A stretch of DNA of 64,000 nucleotides from Acidobacteriota bacterium. GTDB taxonomy: Bacteria; Acidobacteriota; Vicinamibacteria; Marinacidobacterales; Marinacidobacteraceae. The stretch covers positions 62,001 through 126,000 of the forward strand of contig JAJDUD010000061.1 in the NCBI GenBank assembly GCA_022826825.1, in the 5' to 3' direction. A program made the position numbers and the translations under genes. The notes under the pieces were generated by a model. That model did not search any database and was not told the origin of the DNA. It worked only from the letters and a program-made list of their open reading frames with translations. Below, piece after piece: positions 18,302 to 27,466 of the stretch (its first letter is position 1; each line of letters opens with the position of its first letter).

Positions 18302-19555
18302 CTACGCGGACATGCCCCGTGCGGCGATCGGCCACACCGCCTCCACCAGCCCGCCCCGTACCGCGTACATCCGGTCGTAGAGGTTCACCACCGGATCGCA
18401 GTGGGAGACGATGAGCTCCAGCTTGTCGCCGACCTTGTACACGCGGCTCGGGTCCTCGTAGCGGATCGTCCCGAACTCGTCGGAGCCCGAGGTGTAGCTC
18501 ATCCCGCTCTCGCCCTTCACGATCGCCCACGGCCGGTTGATGGTGCACGCCTTGGCGCCGGCGTCGGTGGTGGCGCGGCCCTCGTACTGGGCGTTGAGCA
18601 CCGTCGCGAGGATGGTCAGGGACGGCTGGAAGTCGGTGTAGACGTCCGGGTCGGTGGCGCCGCCGATCTCCAGGTACTGCGCGTCCATGAAGACGTAGCT
18701 CCCGCACTGGACGTCCGTGAAGCCGGGGGTCTCGTGGTCGATGTTGTAGCTGCCGGTCCCGCCGCCGCTGAAGATGCCGGTGTCGAGCCCGGAGGCGCGC
18801 ATCCGCTCGCAGGTGTCCGCCGCCGCCGCCAGCCGTCCCAGCGTCTGCGCCTTGCGCTTCTCGAAGCCCTTGACGTGCTGCGAGCCGCCGTCGTAGCAGA
18901 GGATGCCGCGCAGCGTGAGGCCGGGAAGCTGGTCCACGAGCTGCGCCAGCCGGAGGGCCGGCTCGCCCGGGGTGATCCCCGTCCGGTGGCCGCCCGGGTC
19001 CACGTCCACCGTCACGTCGGCGTCGATGCCGGCGGCCACCGCCGCCTCGGAGAGGGCGCGGGCGTTCGCCTCGGTGTCGGTGGTCTGGATGAAGCCCGGG
19101 CACTGCTTCGCGAGTCCCATCGCCCGGCGGATCTTGAACGGGGTCACGTTGCTCGTCGTCAGGAGGAGCCGGTCGATCCCGTGATCAAAGAGCGCCTGGG
19201 CCTCGCTGACCTTGGCAACCGAAATCCCGAGCGCTCCGGCTTCGAGCTGCAGGCGCGCGATGGCCGGGCACTTGTGGGTCTTGGCGTGGGGACGCGGCGC
19301 GATGCCGTTTGCCGCGGTGGTCCGCGCCATGGTGGCGATGTTCGCGTCCAGGGCGTCGAGGTCCACGAGCAGCGCCGGGGTGTCGAGGTCCCACATGGAG
19401 ATCCCGAACTCGGCGACCTCGCGGCCCGCCGCGCGGGCCTCGATCTCGGAGCCGGTCAGCCCTTTCGCCCTTCCGGGGGCAAGGACGGTGGCGGAGACGC
19501 CGGCGGCGCCCAGAAAACTGCGGCGGGACAGACTTTGCGATGGGGCATTCATCAT
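18302..19555 (-). CDS. Tat-exported D-threonine aldolase/D-serine dehydratase-like PLP enzyme
   Basis: 417 residues from the ATG at 19555 (a second ATG follows at 19552). The N-terminus SRRSFLGAAGVS is a twin-arginine signal, so the enzyme is exported folded with its cofactor. The alanine-racemase-type barrel carries the PLP lysine region RPHAKTHK, as in D-threonine aldolase and DSD1-type D-serine dehydratase, followed by the typical C-terminal metal-binding domain with SHCDP. It would cleave or dehydrate D-hydroxy-amino acids or related D-amino compounds in the periplasm. It is divergent from qhpA with only about 50 bases between, so both may share a control region. Extension upstream of 19555 would run into qhpA and is rejected. 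Confidence 0.88.
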   Translation of the reverse strand: MMNAPSQSLSRRSFLGAAGVSATVLAPGRAKGLTGSEIEARAAGREVAEFGISMWDLDTPALLVDLDALDANIATMARTTAANGIAPRPHAKTHKCPAIARLQLEAGALGISVAKVSEAQALFDHGIDRLLLTTSNVTPFKIRRAMGLAKQCPGFIQTTDTEANARALSEAAVAAGIDADVTVDVDPGGHRTGITPGEPALRLAQLVDQLPGLTLRGILCYDGGSQHVKGFEKRKAQTLGRLAAAADTCERMRASGLDTGIFSGGGTGSYNIDHETPGFTDVQCGSYVFMDAQYLEIGGATDPDVYTDFQPSLTILATVLNAQYEGRATTDAGAKACTINRPWAIVKGESGMSYTSGSDEFGTIRYEDPSRVYKVGDKLELIVSHCDPVVNLYDRMYAVRGGLVEAVWPIAARGMSA

Positions 19556-19607
19556 GCCGCGTTTGTACCACCCCGCCGGTGGCGTGGGCGAGCCCGAATC
19601 CCGTAGT

Positions 19608-21260
19608 ATGGCCAGCCCCATGCGCTCTGCAGCCGGTGGCATCGCGGTTGCCGTTCTTTCGCTCGCCGGCCTGACCGGCGCCGCCGAGGCGGAAGACGGC
19701 ATCCCCGTAAAAAGTCCGCTCGTCGAGGCGGCCTGCGGCAGTTGCCACGCGACCGACGACGCCGGGCGGATGTCCCGGATCTCCTGGCAGCGGAAGTCGG
19801 CGGAAGGCTGGCAGATCACGCTGATCCGCATGATGCGCACCGGGAACATCAGCCTGTCTCCGGAAGAGGCGCGCGACGTGGTCCGCTATCTGACCGACAA
19901 CCACGGCCTCGCTCCCGAGGAAGAGCGCCCTTACTTCTATCTCGCGGAACAGCGCCCTCACCAGGAGACCTTCGCCGAGAACGAGGCGTTGCTCAAGGAG
20001 ACTTGCTCCCGCTGCCACCTCACCGCCCGCTTCCGGACCCAGCGGCGGGCCGCCGCGGAGTGGGACCTGCTGAAGGGGATGCACGTCGGCTATTTCCCCA
20101 CGATCGAGGGCCAGACGTTCCGCGGCGAAACGCCCGAGGACGGCTGGGCGGTGGACCAGGTCCTCGACCAGCTCAAGGAGAAGTACCCCTTCGAAACGAC
20201 GGCCTGGCGGACCTACCGCGCCAAGGGGCCGGGGCCGGGCATCGCGGGACGCTGGTTCTTCCGGGGCTCGCAGCCGGGAAGCGGCCCGATCGGCGGTATC
20301 GTCGAGTTCCGGAGGGATGACGGATCCGACGGGAACTACGGATACGAGGCGAACCTGCTCCACGGCGACGGCGTTACCGAGCGCCGGCTCGGCGCCGGAG
20401 TGCTCTACGGCGGGTTCTCCTTCCGCGGCAGGGACCAGGGAGACCGGCTGGAGCAGCGCCGGGCGGCCCTGATGCTCTCGGATGACGGCCAGACACTCAC
20501 CGGGCGCCTGTTCAGCGGGCGTTTCGGCGAGGACGGCCTGGACGTCACGCTCACCCGCGCCGCCGGCGGCGTCCAGATCGGCGCCGCCTGGCCACCTGCC
20601 GGCCGGACCGGAACCGCGGCCTCCGGAGTCCGGATCCTCGGAGCCGGATTCGGTGAGGACGCGGCTGCCTCCCTCGACTTCGGAGCGGGCGTCACCGTGA
20701 ACAGCGCCCGGCGCGTGTCCGAGATGGAGTTGCTGGTGGATCTCCAGATCGACGCCGACGCGCCTCTCGGCTACCGCGACGTCTCCGCGGGCGGCATTCG
20801 CCTGGTGGACGGCTTCGCGGTCCACGACGGCGTGGACTACATCCGCGTCACCCCCGAGATGGCCCTTTCCCGCGTCGGCGGCGCCGTCGCCCCCAAGCAG
20901 TTCGTCCAGTTCGAGGCGAGCGGCTGGCACCGCGGTCCCGACGGCGAACCGCTCACCGATGACGACCTGGCCCTCGGACCGGTCGACGTCACCTGGACCA
21001 CCGAGGAGTACTACATCCGGGACGAAGACGCCGACACCCGCTTCGTGGGGAACATCGACGAGAACGGGCTTTTCACCCCGGGGCTCGACGGCCCGAACCC
21101 GGAGCGCGAACTCATGGCGGACAACATGGGAGACGTCTGGGTGGTCGCCGAACACCGGGATCCGGAAAGGGGCGAGACGCTCCGCGATCGCGCCCGCCTC
21201 GTGGTGTCTCCCCCGGTCTTCCTCTACTGGGACCTCTTCCCGCAACGCGCCGAACCGTGA
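19608..21260 (+). CDS. qhpA: Quinohemoprotein amine dehydrogenase alpha subunit
   Basis: 550 residues. After a signal peptide (a second possible start is 19620) come two heme c motifs, CGSCH at 43-47 and CSRCH at 133-137, then the beta-sandwich domains typical of the QHNDH alpha subunit. In the family this periplasmic subunit carries two c hemes that pass electrons from the CTQ cofactor of the gamma subunit to a soluble cytochrome or cupredoxin during oxidation of primary amines to aldehydes. The next gene, qhpD, overlaps its stop by four bases (GTGA). The length and order match the family. The start is chosen for the signal peptide and because earlier in-frame codons overlap the divergent gene. 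Confidence 0.93.
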   Translation: MASPMRSAAGGIAVAVLSLAGLTGAAEAEDGIPVKSPLVEAACGSCHATDDAGRMSRISWQRKSAEGWQITLIRMMRTGNISLSPEEARDVVRYLTDNHGLAPEEERPYFYLAEQRPHQETFAENEALLKETCSRCHLTARFRTQRRAAAEWDLLKGMHVGYFPTIEGQTFRGETPEDGWAVDQVLDQLKEKYPFETTAWRTYRAKGPGPGIAGRWFFRGSQPGSGPIGGIVEFRRDDGSDGNYGYEANLLHGDGVTERRLGAGVLYGGFSFRGRDQGDRLEQRRAALMLSDDGQTLTGRLFSGRFGEDGLDVTLTRAAGGVQIGAAWPPAGRTGTAASGVRILGAGFGEDAAASLDFGAGVTVNSARRVSEMELLVDLQIDADAPLGYRDVSAGGIRLVDGFAVHDGVDYIRVTPEMALSRVGGAVAPKQFVQFEASGWHRGPDGEPLTDDDLALGPVDVTWTTEEYYIRDEDADTRFVGNIDENGLFTPGLDGPNPERELMADNMGDVWVVAEHRDPERGETLRDRARLVVSPPVFLYWDLFPQRAEP

Positions 21261-22699
21261 CCACCCCCGAGACCTCGCCGACCCTCGTCGAAGCGACCCA
21301 GATGCACCGTTTCTCCGGCGGGGAGCGGCGGTACGCCTTCCTGGTGCCGTCCTCGATGATCTTCGAGCTGGACGAGGCCAGCGAACGGGTGCTCGACCGG
21401 CTCGCGGCGGGGCCCAAAGCGCCGGGCGCCGTGGTGGAGACCCCGGAAGAAGAGGCGGCGCTTCGGGAACTGGCCGGAGTGGGCGCCGTCGCCCGCCAGG
21501 GCGCGCCGCTCATTCCGATCGGCGGCCTCCAGGAAGTCGATGGCCCGCCGCCGATCCGGACCGTGGTGCTCAACGTCACCAACTCGTGCAACCTGGCCTG
21601 CCGCTACTGCTACGAGTACGGCGACGACCGGATTGCCGAGGCGGAAGTGCCGATGGCCATGACCGAGGAAGTCGCGCGCCAGTCGGTGGACCGGCTGATC
21701 GCCGATTCCGGGGAGGCGCGGGACCTCCAGGTCACCTTCTTCGGCGGGGAGACGCTGCTCAACTGGCGGGTGATCCGTCCCACCGTCGAGTACGCCCGGG
21801 AGCAGGCGCAGCAGGCCGGCAAGCGGGTGGACTTCAGCCTCACCACGAACGCCACCCTCCTGACCCGCGAGGTCTCCCAGTGGATCGCGGACAACGGGAT
21901 CGGAGTCACGATCTCGGTGGACGGCGACAAGCAGTTCCAGGACTCGATGCGGGTGTACCGCAGCGGCATGGGCAGCTACGACGTCATCGCCCCGCGCATC
22001 GCCGAGTTCCTGAAACTGCAGAAACGGCCGGTCGGCGCCCGGGTGACGATCACCTCGAAGAACCTCGACGTCCCGCGCATCTTCGAACACCTGATGGGAT
22101 TGGGCTTCTACGAGGTCGGCTTCGCCCCGGTGACCTCGTCTCCCGATCAGGACTACGCCCTCGGCGAAGAAGGGTTCGACGAACTGCTCGACCAGTTCCG
22201 GGATCTCGCCGACGACTACGTCGAAGCAGCCACGGAGGGCCGCTATCTCGGCTTCTCCAACCTCAGCGACCTGCTCGGCGAAATCCACGAGGGCGTGAGC
22301 AAGGCCTATCCCTGCGGCGCCGGACTGGGCCTCGTGGGGGTCGCCCCCGGCGGCGAGGTCGGCCTCTGCCACCGGTTCGCGGGGTCCGGCGATCACGATC
22401 TCGGCCATGTGGCCACCGGGATCGACGACGAAAAGCGGGCCGAACACCTGCAGAAGGCGCACATCGACGCCCGCACCGACTGCAGCCAGTGCTGGGTGCG
22501 CAGCCTCTGCTCGGGGGGCTGCTACCACGAGGCGCAGGTCCGCTACGGCGACCGCTTCCGTCCCAACCTTCACTATTGCGACTGGATCCGTGACTGGACG
22601 GCGCTCGGCCTTTCGGCGTACGGGCGTATCCTTGACCGGAATCCCCGCTTCCTGACCCGCTTCGAGGGCATGGTCCGGGTCGAGAGCCCGACGCCTTAG
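21257..22699 (+). CDS. qhpD: Radical SAM/SPASM thioether-forming maturase QhpD
   Basis: 480 residues, GTG start overlapping qhpA. An N-terminal RRE-like segment precedes the radical SAM cluster CNLACRYC (C111, C115, C118), and a C-terminal SPASM region holds the auxiliary-cluster cysteines (CSQCWVRSLCSGGC and following). QhpD uses SAM radicals to form the three Cys-to-Asp/Glu thioether bonds inside the gamma-subunit precursor in the cytoplasm. All target residues are present in qhpC, which starts 24 bases downstream. Length and motifs are those of the family. Confidence 0.95.
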   Translation: MTTPETSPTLVEATQMHRFSGGERRYAFLVPSSMIFELDEASERVLDRLAAGPKAPGAVVETPEEEAALRELAGVGAVARQGAPLIPIGGLQEVDGPPPIRTVVLNVTNSCNLACRYCYEYGDDRIAEAEVPMAMTEEVARQSVDRLIADSGEARDLQVTFFGGETLLNWRVIRPTVEYAREQAQQAGKRVDFSLTTNATLLTREVSQWIADNGIGVTISVDGDKQFQDSMRVYRSGMGSYDVIAPRIAEFLKLQKRPVGARVTITSKNLDVPRIFEHLMGLGFYEVGFAPVTSSPDQDYALGEEGFDELLDQFRDLADDYVEAATEGRYLGFSNLSDLLGEIHEGVSKAYPCGAGLGLVGVAPGGEVGLCHRFAGSGDHDLGHVATGIDDEKRAEHLQKAHIDARTDCSQCWVRSLCSGGCYHEAQVRYGDRFRPNLHYCDWIRDWTALGLSAYGRILDRNPRFLTRFEGMVRVESPTP

Positions 22700-22723
22700 G
22701 AGCGTGAATCTCAGGAGACCGCC

Positions 22724-23050
22724 ATGAAGCACATCTCCCCCAAGAACCTCAAGGCGCGCTTCGCCACCGAGTGGCTCGAAGGCGGCGGCGCGGCGCGCGC
22801 CACCGCCGACGATCCCGGGCCGCACTACCCCTCCGGCTGCACCACGATCTTCTCGCCGGGCTGGGAGGTGGACTCGACGGGCGGCACCGCGGCGCTCTGC
22901 CAGCCCATGGAGCGGGACCTCTACGACTGTTACAAGACCTGCTACTGGCCTGCCCAGGTGCCCGACTACCTCAACAACAGCCCCGACTGGCACAAGAACT
23001 GTGCGGCCGCCGTGCAGGACTGGCGGGAGATCGATCTGGTCTTCCCCTGA
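22724..23050 (+). CDS. qhpC: Quinohemoprotein amine dehydrogenase gamma subunit precursor (CTQ-bearing)
   Basis: 108 residues. Relative to the Pseudomonas/Paracoccus mature subunit the numbering is shifted by 32, and every modified residue is conserved: C39-E48, C59-D65 and C73-D81 for the thioether crosslinks, and C69-W75 for cysteine tryptophylquinone. The first 32 or so residues form the leader that QhpD recognises and QhpE removes. This is the catalytic subunit; CTQ forms the Schiff base with the amine. The mature peptide is highly crosslinked and is exported by an ABC exporter. It lies between qhpD and qhpB in the classical order A-D-C-B. Confidence 0.95.
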   Translation: MKHISPKNLKARFATEWLEGGGAARATADDPGPHYPSGCTTIFSPGWEVDSTGGTAALCQPMERDLYDCYKTCYWPAQVPDYLNNSPDWHKNCAAAVQDWREIDLVFP

Positions 23051-23121
23051 GGCGCGGTTCCCCGAAGCTCTCCCCCGAAGGCCCCTCCGAGATTCGAAAT
23101 CCCGACCCCGAGTTCCAGTCC

Positions 23122-24195
23122 ATGATCCGGCGGCTCCTCCTCGCGTTCGGGTTCGCCGCGCTCCTGGCCGGGACCGCGAGCGGGCAGGACGCGGATCGCT
23201 TCCTCGCGGGCATCTGGCCCGACGAACTCATCACCTTCGACCAGGAGACCCTGACGTTCGACAAGGTCGGGAGCCTGCGGCACGGCGCGGCCACCAACAA
23301 CAACTGGACCGCCGACGGCCGCTATCTCGCGATCGTGACCGGCCGGATGGAGACCGTCGAAGTGTTCGACGCCGCCGCAATGGCGGTCGTGGACGACTTC
23401 CGGCTCAGCACGGTGGGCACCCGCATCCGCTTCATGAGCGCGACCCCGGGGCCGGGCGCCCGGCGGATCTACCTCGTCCCGGTGGTGGTGGACCTCGAGC
23501 CCGACCGCTTCATCCACAAGACGCCGTCGGAGATCTGGGTCTTCGACCGCGAAGCGCGCGAGGTCACCCACCGGATCCCGCTCGGCGGCGCCGACGACTG
23601 GCGCCCCAACATCTACTTCAGCCCGGACGGCGCTTCGGTGTTCCTGGTGAACGACCAGATCGTGGAACTCGACGCGGAAACGTTCGAGGAGACGGACCGG
23701 ATCGAACTGGACCGGCCGCTCGCTCCCGGCTACGGCGGGGTCCGCGGGCACTCGCTCGACGAGGTGGAACCGGGCCGGCTCTTCGGGGTGTACCGGACCG
23801 TGGAGCCCCGCCAGGGGATGGAGCTCTTCGGCCTGCTGGAGATCCGGCTGCCGGAAAAGACCTTCAGCCACTTCGAGGTGGGACCACAGATGCGGCTCGC
23901 CCGTTTCGCGCTCTCCCCCGACGGCAAGCGCGGTTATGCCGGCCTCAACGACGCCGCGGTGATCGACATGGAGACCCGGCAGGTCATCCTGCGCAAGAAG
24001 GGCTTCGAGCGGGGCCGCACCAACATCTCGATGATCGTCTCGGCGGACGGCAAGCGCCTCTTCGTGTCCGGCGTCGGGGACACCATGTACGTCTACGACG
24101 CGGAGACGCTCGAGCCCGAGACCGAGATCTTCGCCGGCGGCGACTTCATGATCCCGCCGCAACCGATCCGCTACCGGGCCACTACCGGGAACTGA
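23122..24195 (+). CDS. qhpB: Quinohemoprotein amine dehydrogenase beta subunit
   Basis: 357 residues from the ATG at 23122; the preceding open frame is only read-through from qhpC. A signal peptide (RRLLLAFGFAALLAG...SGQ) is followed by seven-bladed beta-propeller repeats with NNNWTADGRY, SPDG and SADGKRLF blade motifs. In QHNDH the beta subunit packs against alpha and encloses the gamma subunit with CTQ in the periplasm. Gene order and spacing support one transcript from qhpA through qhpF. Confidence 0.92.
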   Translation: MIRRLLLAFGFAALLAGTASGQDADRFLAGIWPDELITFDQETLTFDKVGSLRHGAATNNNWTADGRYLAIVTGRMETVEVFDAAAMAVVDDFRLSTVGTRIRFMSATPGPGARRIYLVPVVVDLEPDRFIHKTPSEIWVFDREAREVTHRIPLGGADDWRPNIYFSPDGASVFLVNDQIVELDAETFEETDRIELDRPLAPGYGGVRGHSLDEVEPGRLFGVYRTVEPRQGMELFGLLEIRLPEKTFSHFEVGPQMRLARFALSPDGKRGYAGLNDAAVIDMETRQVILRKKGFERGRTNISMIVSADGKRLFVSGVGDTMYVYDAETLEPETEIFAGGDFMIPPQPIRYRATTGN

Positions 24196-24230
24196 GCAGG
24201 GATCGCGGGTTTCCCGCATGACGCGACGTC

Positions 24231-25919
24231 ATGCGTGAGGGCGGCGCACCGGCTCGTCCCCCCGACATCTACCGGCGCGCGTTCCGGCTGACCCTCCCCT
24301 ATTGGCGGCGGCTCTCCGGGGTTCTCGTTCTTTCGCTGCTCGCCGGACTCCCGGGGCAACTCTGGCCGCTGCTCCTGGTCCCGCTGCTTGACGACGCGCT
24401 GCTGGGCGGCAACTTCCTGCTGCTGCTCCAGCTCGCGGTGCTCATGGCCGTCATGCAGATCGGCGGCCTGGTGCTGACCTCCTATACCGGCTACCGCTAC
24501 GTGGGACTCTCGGCCCGGGCCCTGTTCGATCTCCGCCTCACCGTGTATCGGCGCCTCCAGCGGCTCTCCCCGCGCTTCTTCGCCGGAGCCCGCACCGGGG
24601 ACCTGCTTTCGCGACTCAACACCGACGTCTCGGAACTCCAGCGGACCGCGGGCGACCTCCTGCTCACGCTCACCCAGAACGTGCTCGGGCTGATCGTCGC
24701 GCTGGTGCTGGTGCTGACGCTCGCTCCGGCGCTGCTGGTCCCCGCGCTGGTCGTTCTGCCGTTCGCGGCCATTGCCCTTACCCGTCTCCGGACCCGCGTC
24801 ACCGACGAGAACCGGCGGCTGCGGGAGGCCGGGGCGTCCGTCGGGAGCGCGCTCGTCGAGTCGGTGCTCGGAATGCGCCAGACTGTCGCCTTCGGCCAGG
24901 AGGAGCGCGAGGCGCAGCGTTTCCGGGGGGAGAACGACCGATTCATCGACGCCCTGCTGCGGGCGCGGCGGACCACCTACGTGGCTTCCGGAATCCCCGC
25001 CTCCCTCGTCTCGATCGCCGGCGCCGCAGCGTTTCTCTACGGCGGCTACCAGGTGATCCAGGGCAATCTCACCCTGGGCACCCTGGGCGCGGCGATGACC
25101 TACCAGATGCGGCTCTTCGGCCCGGTGCAGGGCCTTCTCGGCCAGTACCTGGGGCTACGCGCCGCCCGGGCGTCCTTCGAGAGGGTGTTCGAACTCCTCG
25201 ACGAGCCGCCCGGGGTCGAGGATCCGGACGATCCGCTGCCGGTCAGCGAAGTCCGCGGACCGCTACGGGTGGAAAGCGTGTCGCTTTCCTACGGCCGGGA
25301 GGAGAAACCCGTGCTGGACGGCGCTTCCCTCACGCTCCCCGAGCGGTCCCTGACCGTTCTGGTGGGCCCGAGCGGCGTCGGGAAGACAACCCTCGCGGAT
25401 CTGATCCTCCGGCGCCTCGACCCGGACCAGGGCCGGCTGTCCTGGGGCGGCGCGGACATTCGGCGGCTTTCGCTCTCGGCACTGCGCGACGGGGTGGCGG
25501 TGGTCGAGCAGGATCCGTTCCTGTGGCACGCCCCGATTGCCGAGAACATCCGCTACGGGCGGCCGGGAGCCGATGACTCCGAGATCGCGGAGGCGGTCCG
25601 CCTCGCGGCGCTCGACGACTTCGTGGTGGGTCTTCCGGAAGGTCTCTCCACGGTCGTCGGGGAGCGCGGCCAGCAACTGTCGGCCGGCCAGCGCCAGCGG
25701 ATCGCCATCGCCCGCGCCGTGCTCGCCGGTCCGGACCTCATCCTGCTGGACGAGCCGAGCTCGGCTCTCGACGCGGAGACCGAGGCACTCCTGATCCTGC
25801 GCCTCGTGCCCTGGCTGAAGCGCCGGACCGCGCTCGTGATGACCCACCGGCGGGCGTTCGTCGAGGCCGCCGATCAGGTGTTTGCGCTTCGGGACGGCCG
25901 GATCGAGCCGGGCGCCTGA
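24231..25919 (+). CDS. qhpF: Fused ABC exporter, probable QhpF
   Basis: 562 residues: an N-terminal six-helix exporter domain (about 20-320) fused to an ATPase with Walker A GPSGVGKTT near 380, signature LSAGQRQR near 482 and Walker B LILLDEPSSALD near 505. QhpF is the half-transporter type exporter that moves the crosslinked gamma subunit to the periplasm. Its place directly after qhpB supports this over a generic lipid or drug exporter. A homodimer would be the working unit. Confidence 0.88.
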   Translation: MREGGAPARPPDIYRRAFRLTLPYWRRLSGVLVLSLLAGLPGQLWPLLLVPLLDDALLGGNFLLLLQLAVLMAVMQIGGLVLTSYTGYRYVGLSARALFDLRLTVYRRLQRLSPRFFAGARTGDLLSRLNTDVSELQRTAGDLLLTLTQNVLGLIVALVLVLTLAPALLVPALVVLPFAAIALTRLRTRVTDENRRLREAGASVGSALVESVLGMRQTVAFGQEEREAQRFRGENDRFIDALLRARRTTYVASGIPASLVSIAGAAAFLYGGYQVIQGNLTLGTLGAAMTYQMRLFGPVQGLLGQYLGLRAARASFERVFELLDEPPGVEDPDDPLPVSEVRGPLRVESVSLSYGREEKPVLDGASLTLPERSLTVLVGPSGVGKTTLADLILRRLDPDQGRLSWGGADIRRLSLSALRDGVAVVEQDPFLWHAPIAENIRYGRPGADDSEIAEAVRLAALDDFVVGLPEGLSTVVGERGQQLSAGQRQRIAIARAVLAGPDLILLDEPSSALDAETEALLILRLVPWLKRRTALVMTHRRAFVEAADQVFALRDGRIEPGA

Positions 25920-25976
25920 GCCGACTCGGGAAACCCCCGGACCTCGCACCCCAGACCCGAAGGGCGACGCGGGGAG

Positions 25977-26636
25977 TCAGAAGACGCGGGGCTCGAATCC
26001 TTCGGAGTTCACGATCTCGGCAGTCGTACTCACGACCCGGATCACATAGAACCCGGCGGCCTCGGCGGCCCGAACCGCCTCGGGATTCGCGCTCAGGAAA
26101 CCGACCGCCCCCCAGACCCGGGGGCGGGCGAGATCGGGGCGCCACTCGCGGAAATCGCGAATCCGGTCGGTGAACTTCGCCACGTCGCGCGGGCGCAGGG
26201 TCGTCTTGACCTCCACGACCACGGCATCCTCCGGCCCGACGGCCACCACGTCGTACTCGCGCCATTCGTGGAGACTTATGGATTTCACCCGGCGGTACGC
26301 CCGCTCGACGCCGAGGCCCACCTCCCGAAACAGCGGAACGGTCCTGCCCTCCACCAGCGCTTCCATCAACTCGCCGAACCGGTTGTCGCCGTCACCGGCG
26401 ATCTTGTTCATTCGCGCCTGCCACTGCCGGTCGAGTTCCGCCCGTTCCCGGTCCCGCGCCGCCTGCTCCCGGTCCCGCGCCGCCTGCTCCGTCTTCCTCC
26501 GTTCTTCGTCGGCCTGCCGGTACGCCGCTTCGCGGGCGAGGGCCCGGCGGTGGCCGGCTCGAACCTCACGCGCAAGGGCGCGCACGATGCGCCAGACCTG
26601 GGCGGGCGTCGGGTCGGAGCGTCGGCGGCGGGACAT
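25977..26636 (-). CDS. DUF3782-like PD-(D/E)XK nuclease-fold protein
   Basis: 219 residues. The N-terminal half is a charged coiled coil with imperfect AARDRE repeats (about 30-75). The C-terminal half has a PD-(D/E)XK pattern: REYDVVAV followed by VVVEVKT, the Asp and the E-x-K pair of the restriction-endonuclease-like fold. Such DUF3782 proteins are widespread in repeat-rich genomes and their target is unknown. It lies antisense between qhpF and qhpE and interrupts the qhp group, so it may be a later insertion. Nothing ties it to amine oxidation. Confidence 0.85.
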   Translation of the reverse strand: MSRRRRSDPTPAQVWRIVRALAREVRAGHRRALAREAAYRQADEERRKTEQAARDREQAARDRERAELDRQWQARMNKIAGDGDNRFGELMEALVEGRTVPLFREVGLGVERAYRRVKSISLHEWREYDVVAVGPEDAVVVEVKTTLRPRDVAKFTDRIRDFREWRPDLARPRVWGAVGFLSANPEAVRAAEAAGFYVIRVVSTTAEIVNSEGFEPRVF

Positions 26637-26719
26637 GAACGGCTCGCTATTCTAGGCGGGGTGCAGCGTGCCGCTCGAAGCCGGGTCGACCCCCGACAAG
26701 CAGCGTCGCGACGATCTCT

Positions 26720-27457
26720 GTGGATCCGCTGAGGATCGCGATCCTCGACACGGGGATCAATCCCGCGCACCGCCAGGTGGGCCCGGTGGCCGGCGGGGTC
26801 CGGGTCTCCTGGATCGACGGCCGCGTGCGCCTCACCGGAAACCGCCGCGCCGATTGGGGCGACGAGATCGGGCACGGCACCGCCGTCGCGGCGACCGTCT
26901 GCGACAGTCTGCCGCCGGACGCCTTCACGCTGCTCTCGGTGCGCGTTTTCGGGCGCCGCGCCGACGCCCCGCCCCACTGTCTGGCGGCCGGCATTCGCTG
27001 GGCGGTCGAGAACCGGGCGGCGATCGTGAATCTGAGCGCCGGAGTTCCGGTGGGCAGCGATCCGGAAGGCGAAGCGGTTCTGCGCGACGCGTGGATCGAG
27101 GCCGGTGAAGCGGGGGTCATGCTGGTGTCGCCACGGTCGGGCCGGGGATCGCTCCTCGTTCCGGGCTCGCTGGCGTCGGTTCCGGGCGCGGTGGGAGTGG
27201 AGGCCGAGCCGCAACTCGGCTACGGGGAGCTGGCCCGGCGCGGGAAGGCTCTGATTGCCTCTCCGTGGGCGCGGCCCTTGCCGCCCCTGCCCCGCGAGAA
27301 GAACCTCTCGGGGGTGAGCTTTGCGGTCGCGGCGGTTACGAACCGGGTGGCGCGGCTTCGACTCGCCGATCGGCTCCCGGCGGGGACGGTGCTTCGGGAC
27401 GTGCTCCTCAGCGTGGTCGGGGACGGGCCGGCAGCCGTGCGGACCCCGGTCGGCTGA
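26720..27457 (+). CDS. qhpE: Subtilisin-like leader peptidase QhpE
   Basis: 245 residues with GTG start. It is a minimal subtilase: D10 in ILDTG, H52 in GHGTAV and S200 in SGVSFA form the catalytic triad. No signal peptide or pro-region is visible, as expected for the cytoplasmic QhpE that cuts the leader off the crosslinked gamma subunit before export. It is separated from qhpF by the antisense nuclease-fold gene but is co-oriented with the qhp operon. Its stop is 10 bases from that of the convergent phosphatase gene. Confidence 0.9.
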   Translation: MDPLRIAILDTGINPAHRQVGPVAGGVRVSWIDGRVRLTGNRRADWGDEIGHGTAVAATVCDSLPPDAFTLLSVRVFGRRADAPPHCLAAGIRWAVENRAAIVNLSAGVPVGSDPEGEAVLRDAWIEAGEAGVMLVSPRSGRGSLLVPGSLASVPGAVGVEAEPQLGYGELARRGKALIASPWARPLPPLPREKNLSGVSFAVAAVTNRVARLRLADRLPAGTVLRDVLLSVVGDGPAAVRTPVG

Positions 27458-27466
27458 TCTCCGGGT

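Noticed and set aside
19212-19607. Extended N-terminus of qhpA
   Set aside because: It would overlap the divergent Tat-signal gene and has no signal peptide at its start; the ATG at 19608 or 19620 gives a normal one.
22771-23121. Extended frame before qhpB
   Set aside because: It overlaps qhpC in another frame; the ATG at 23122 begins a proper signal peptide.
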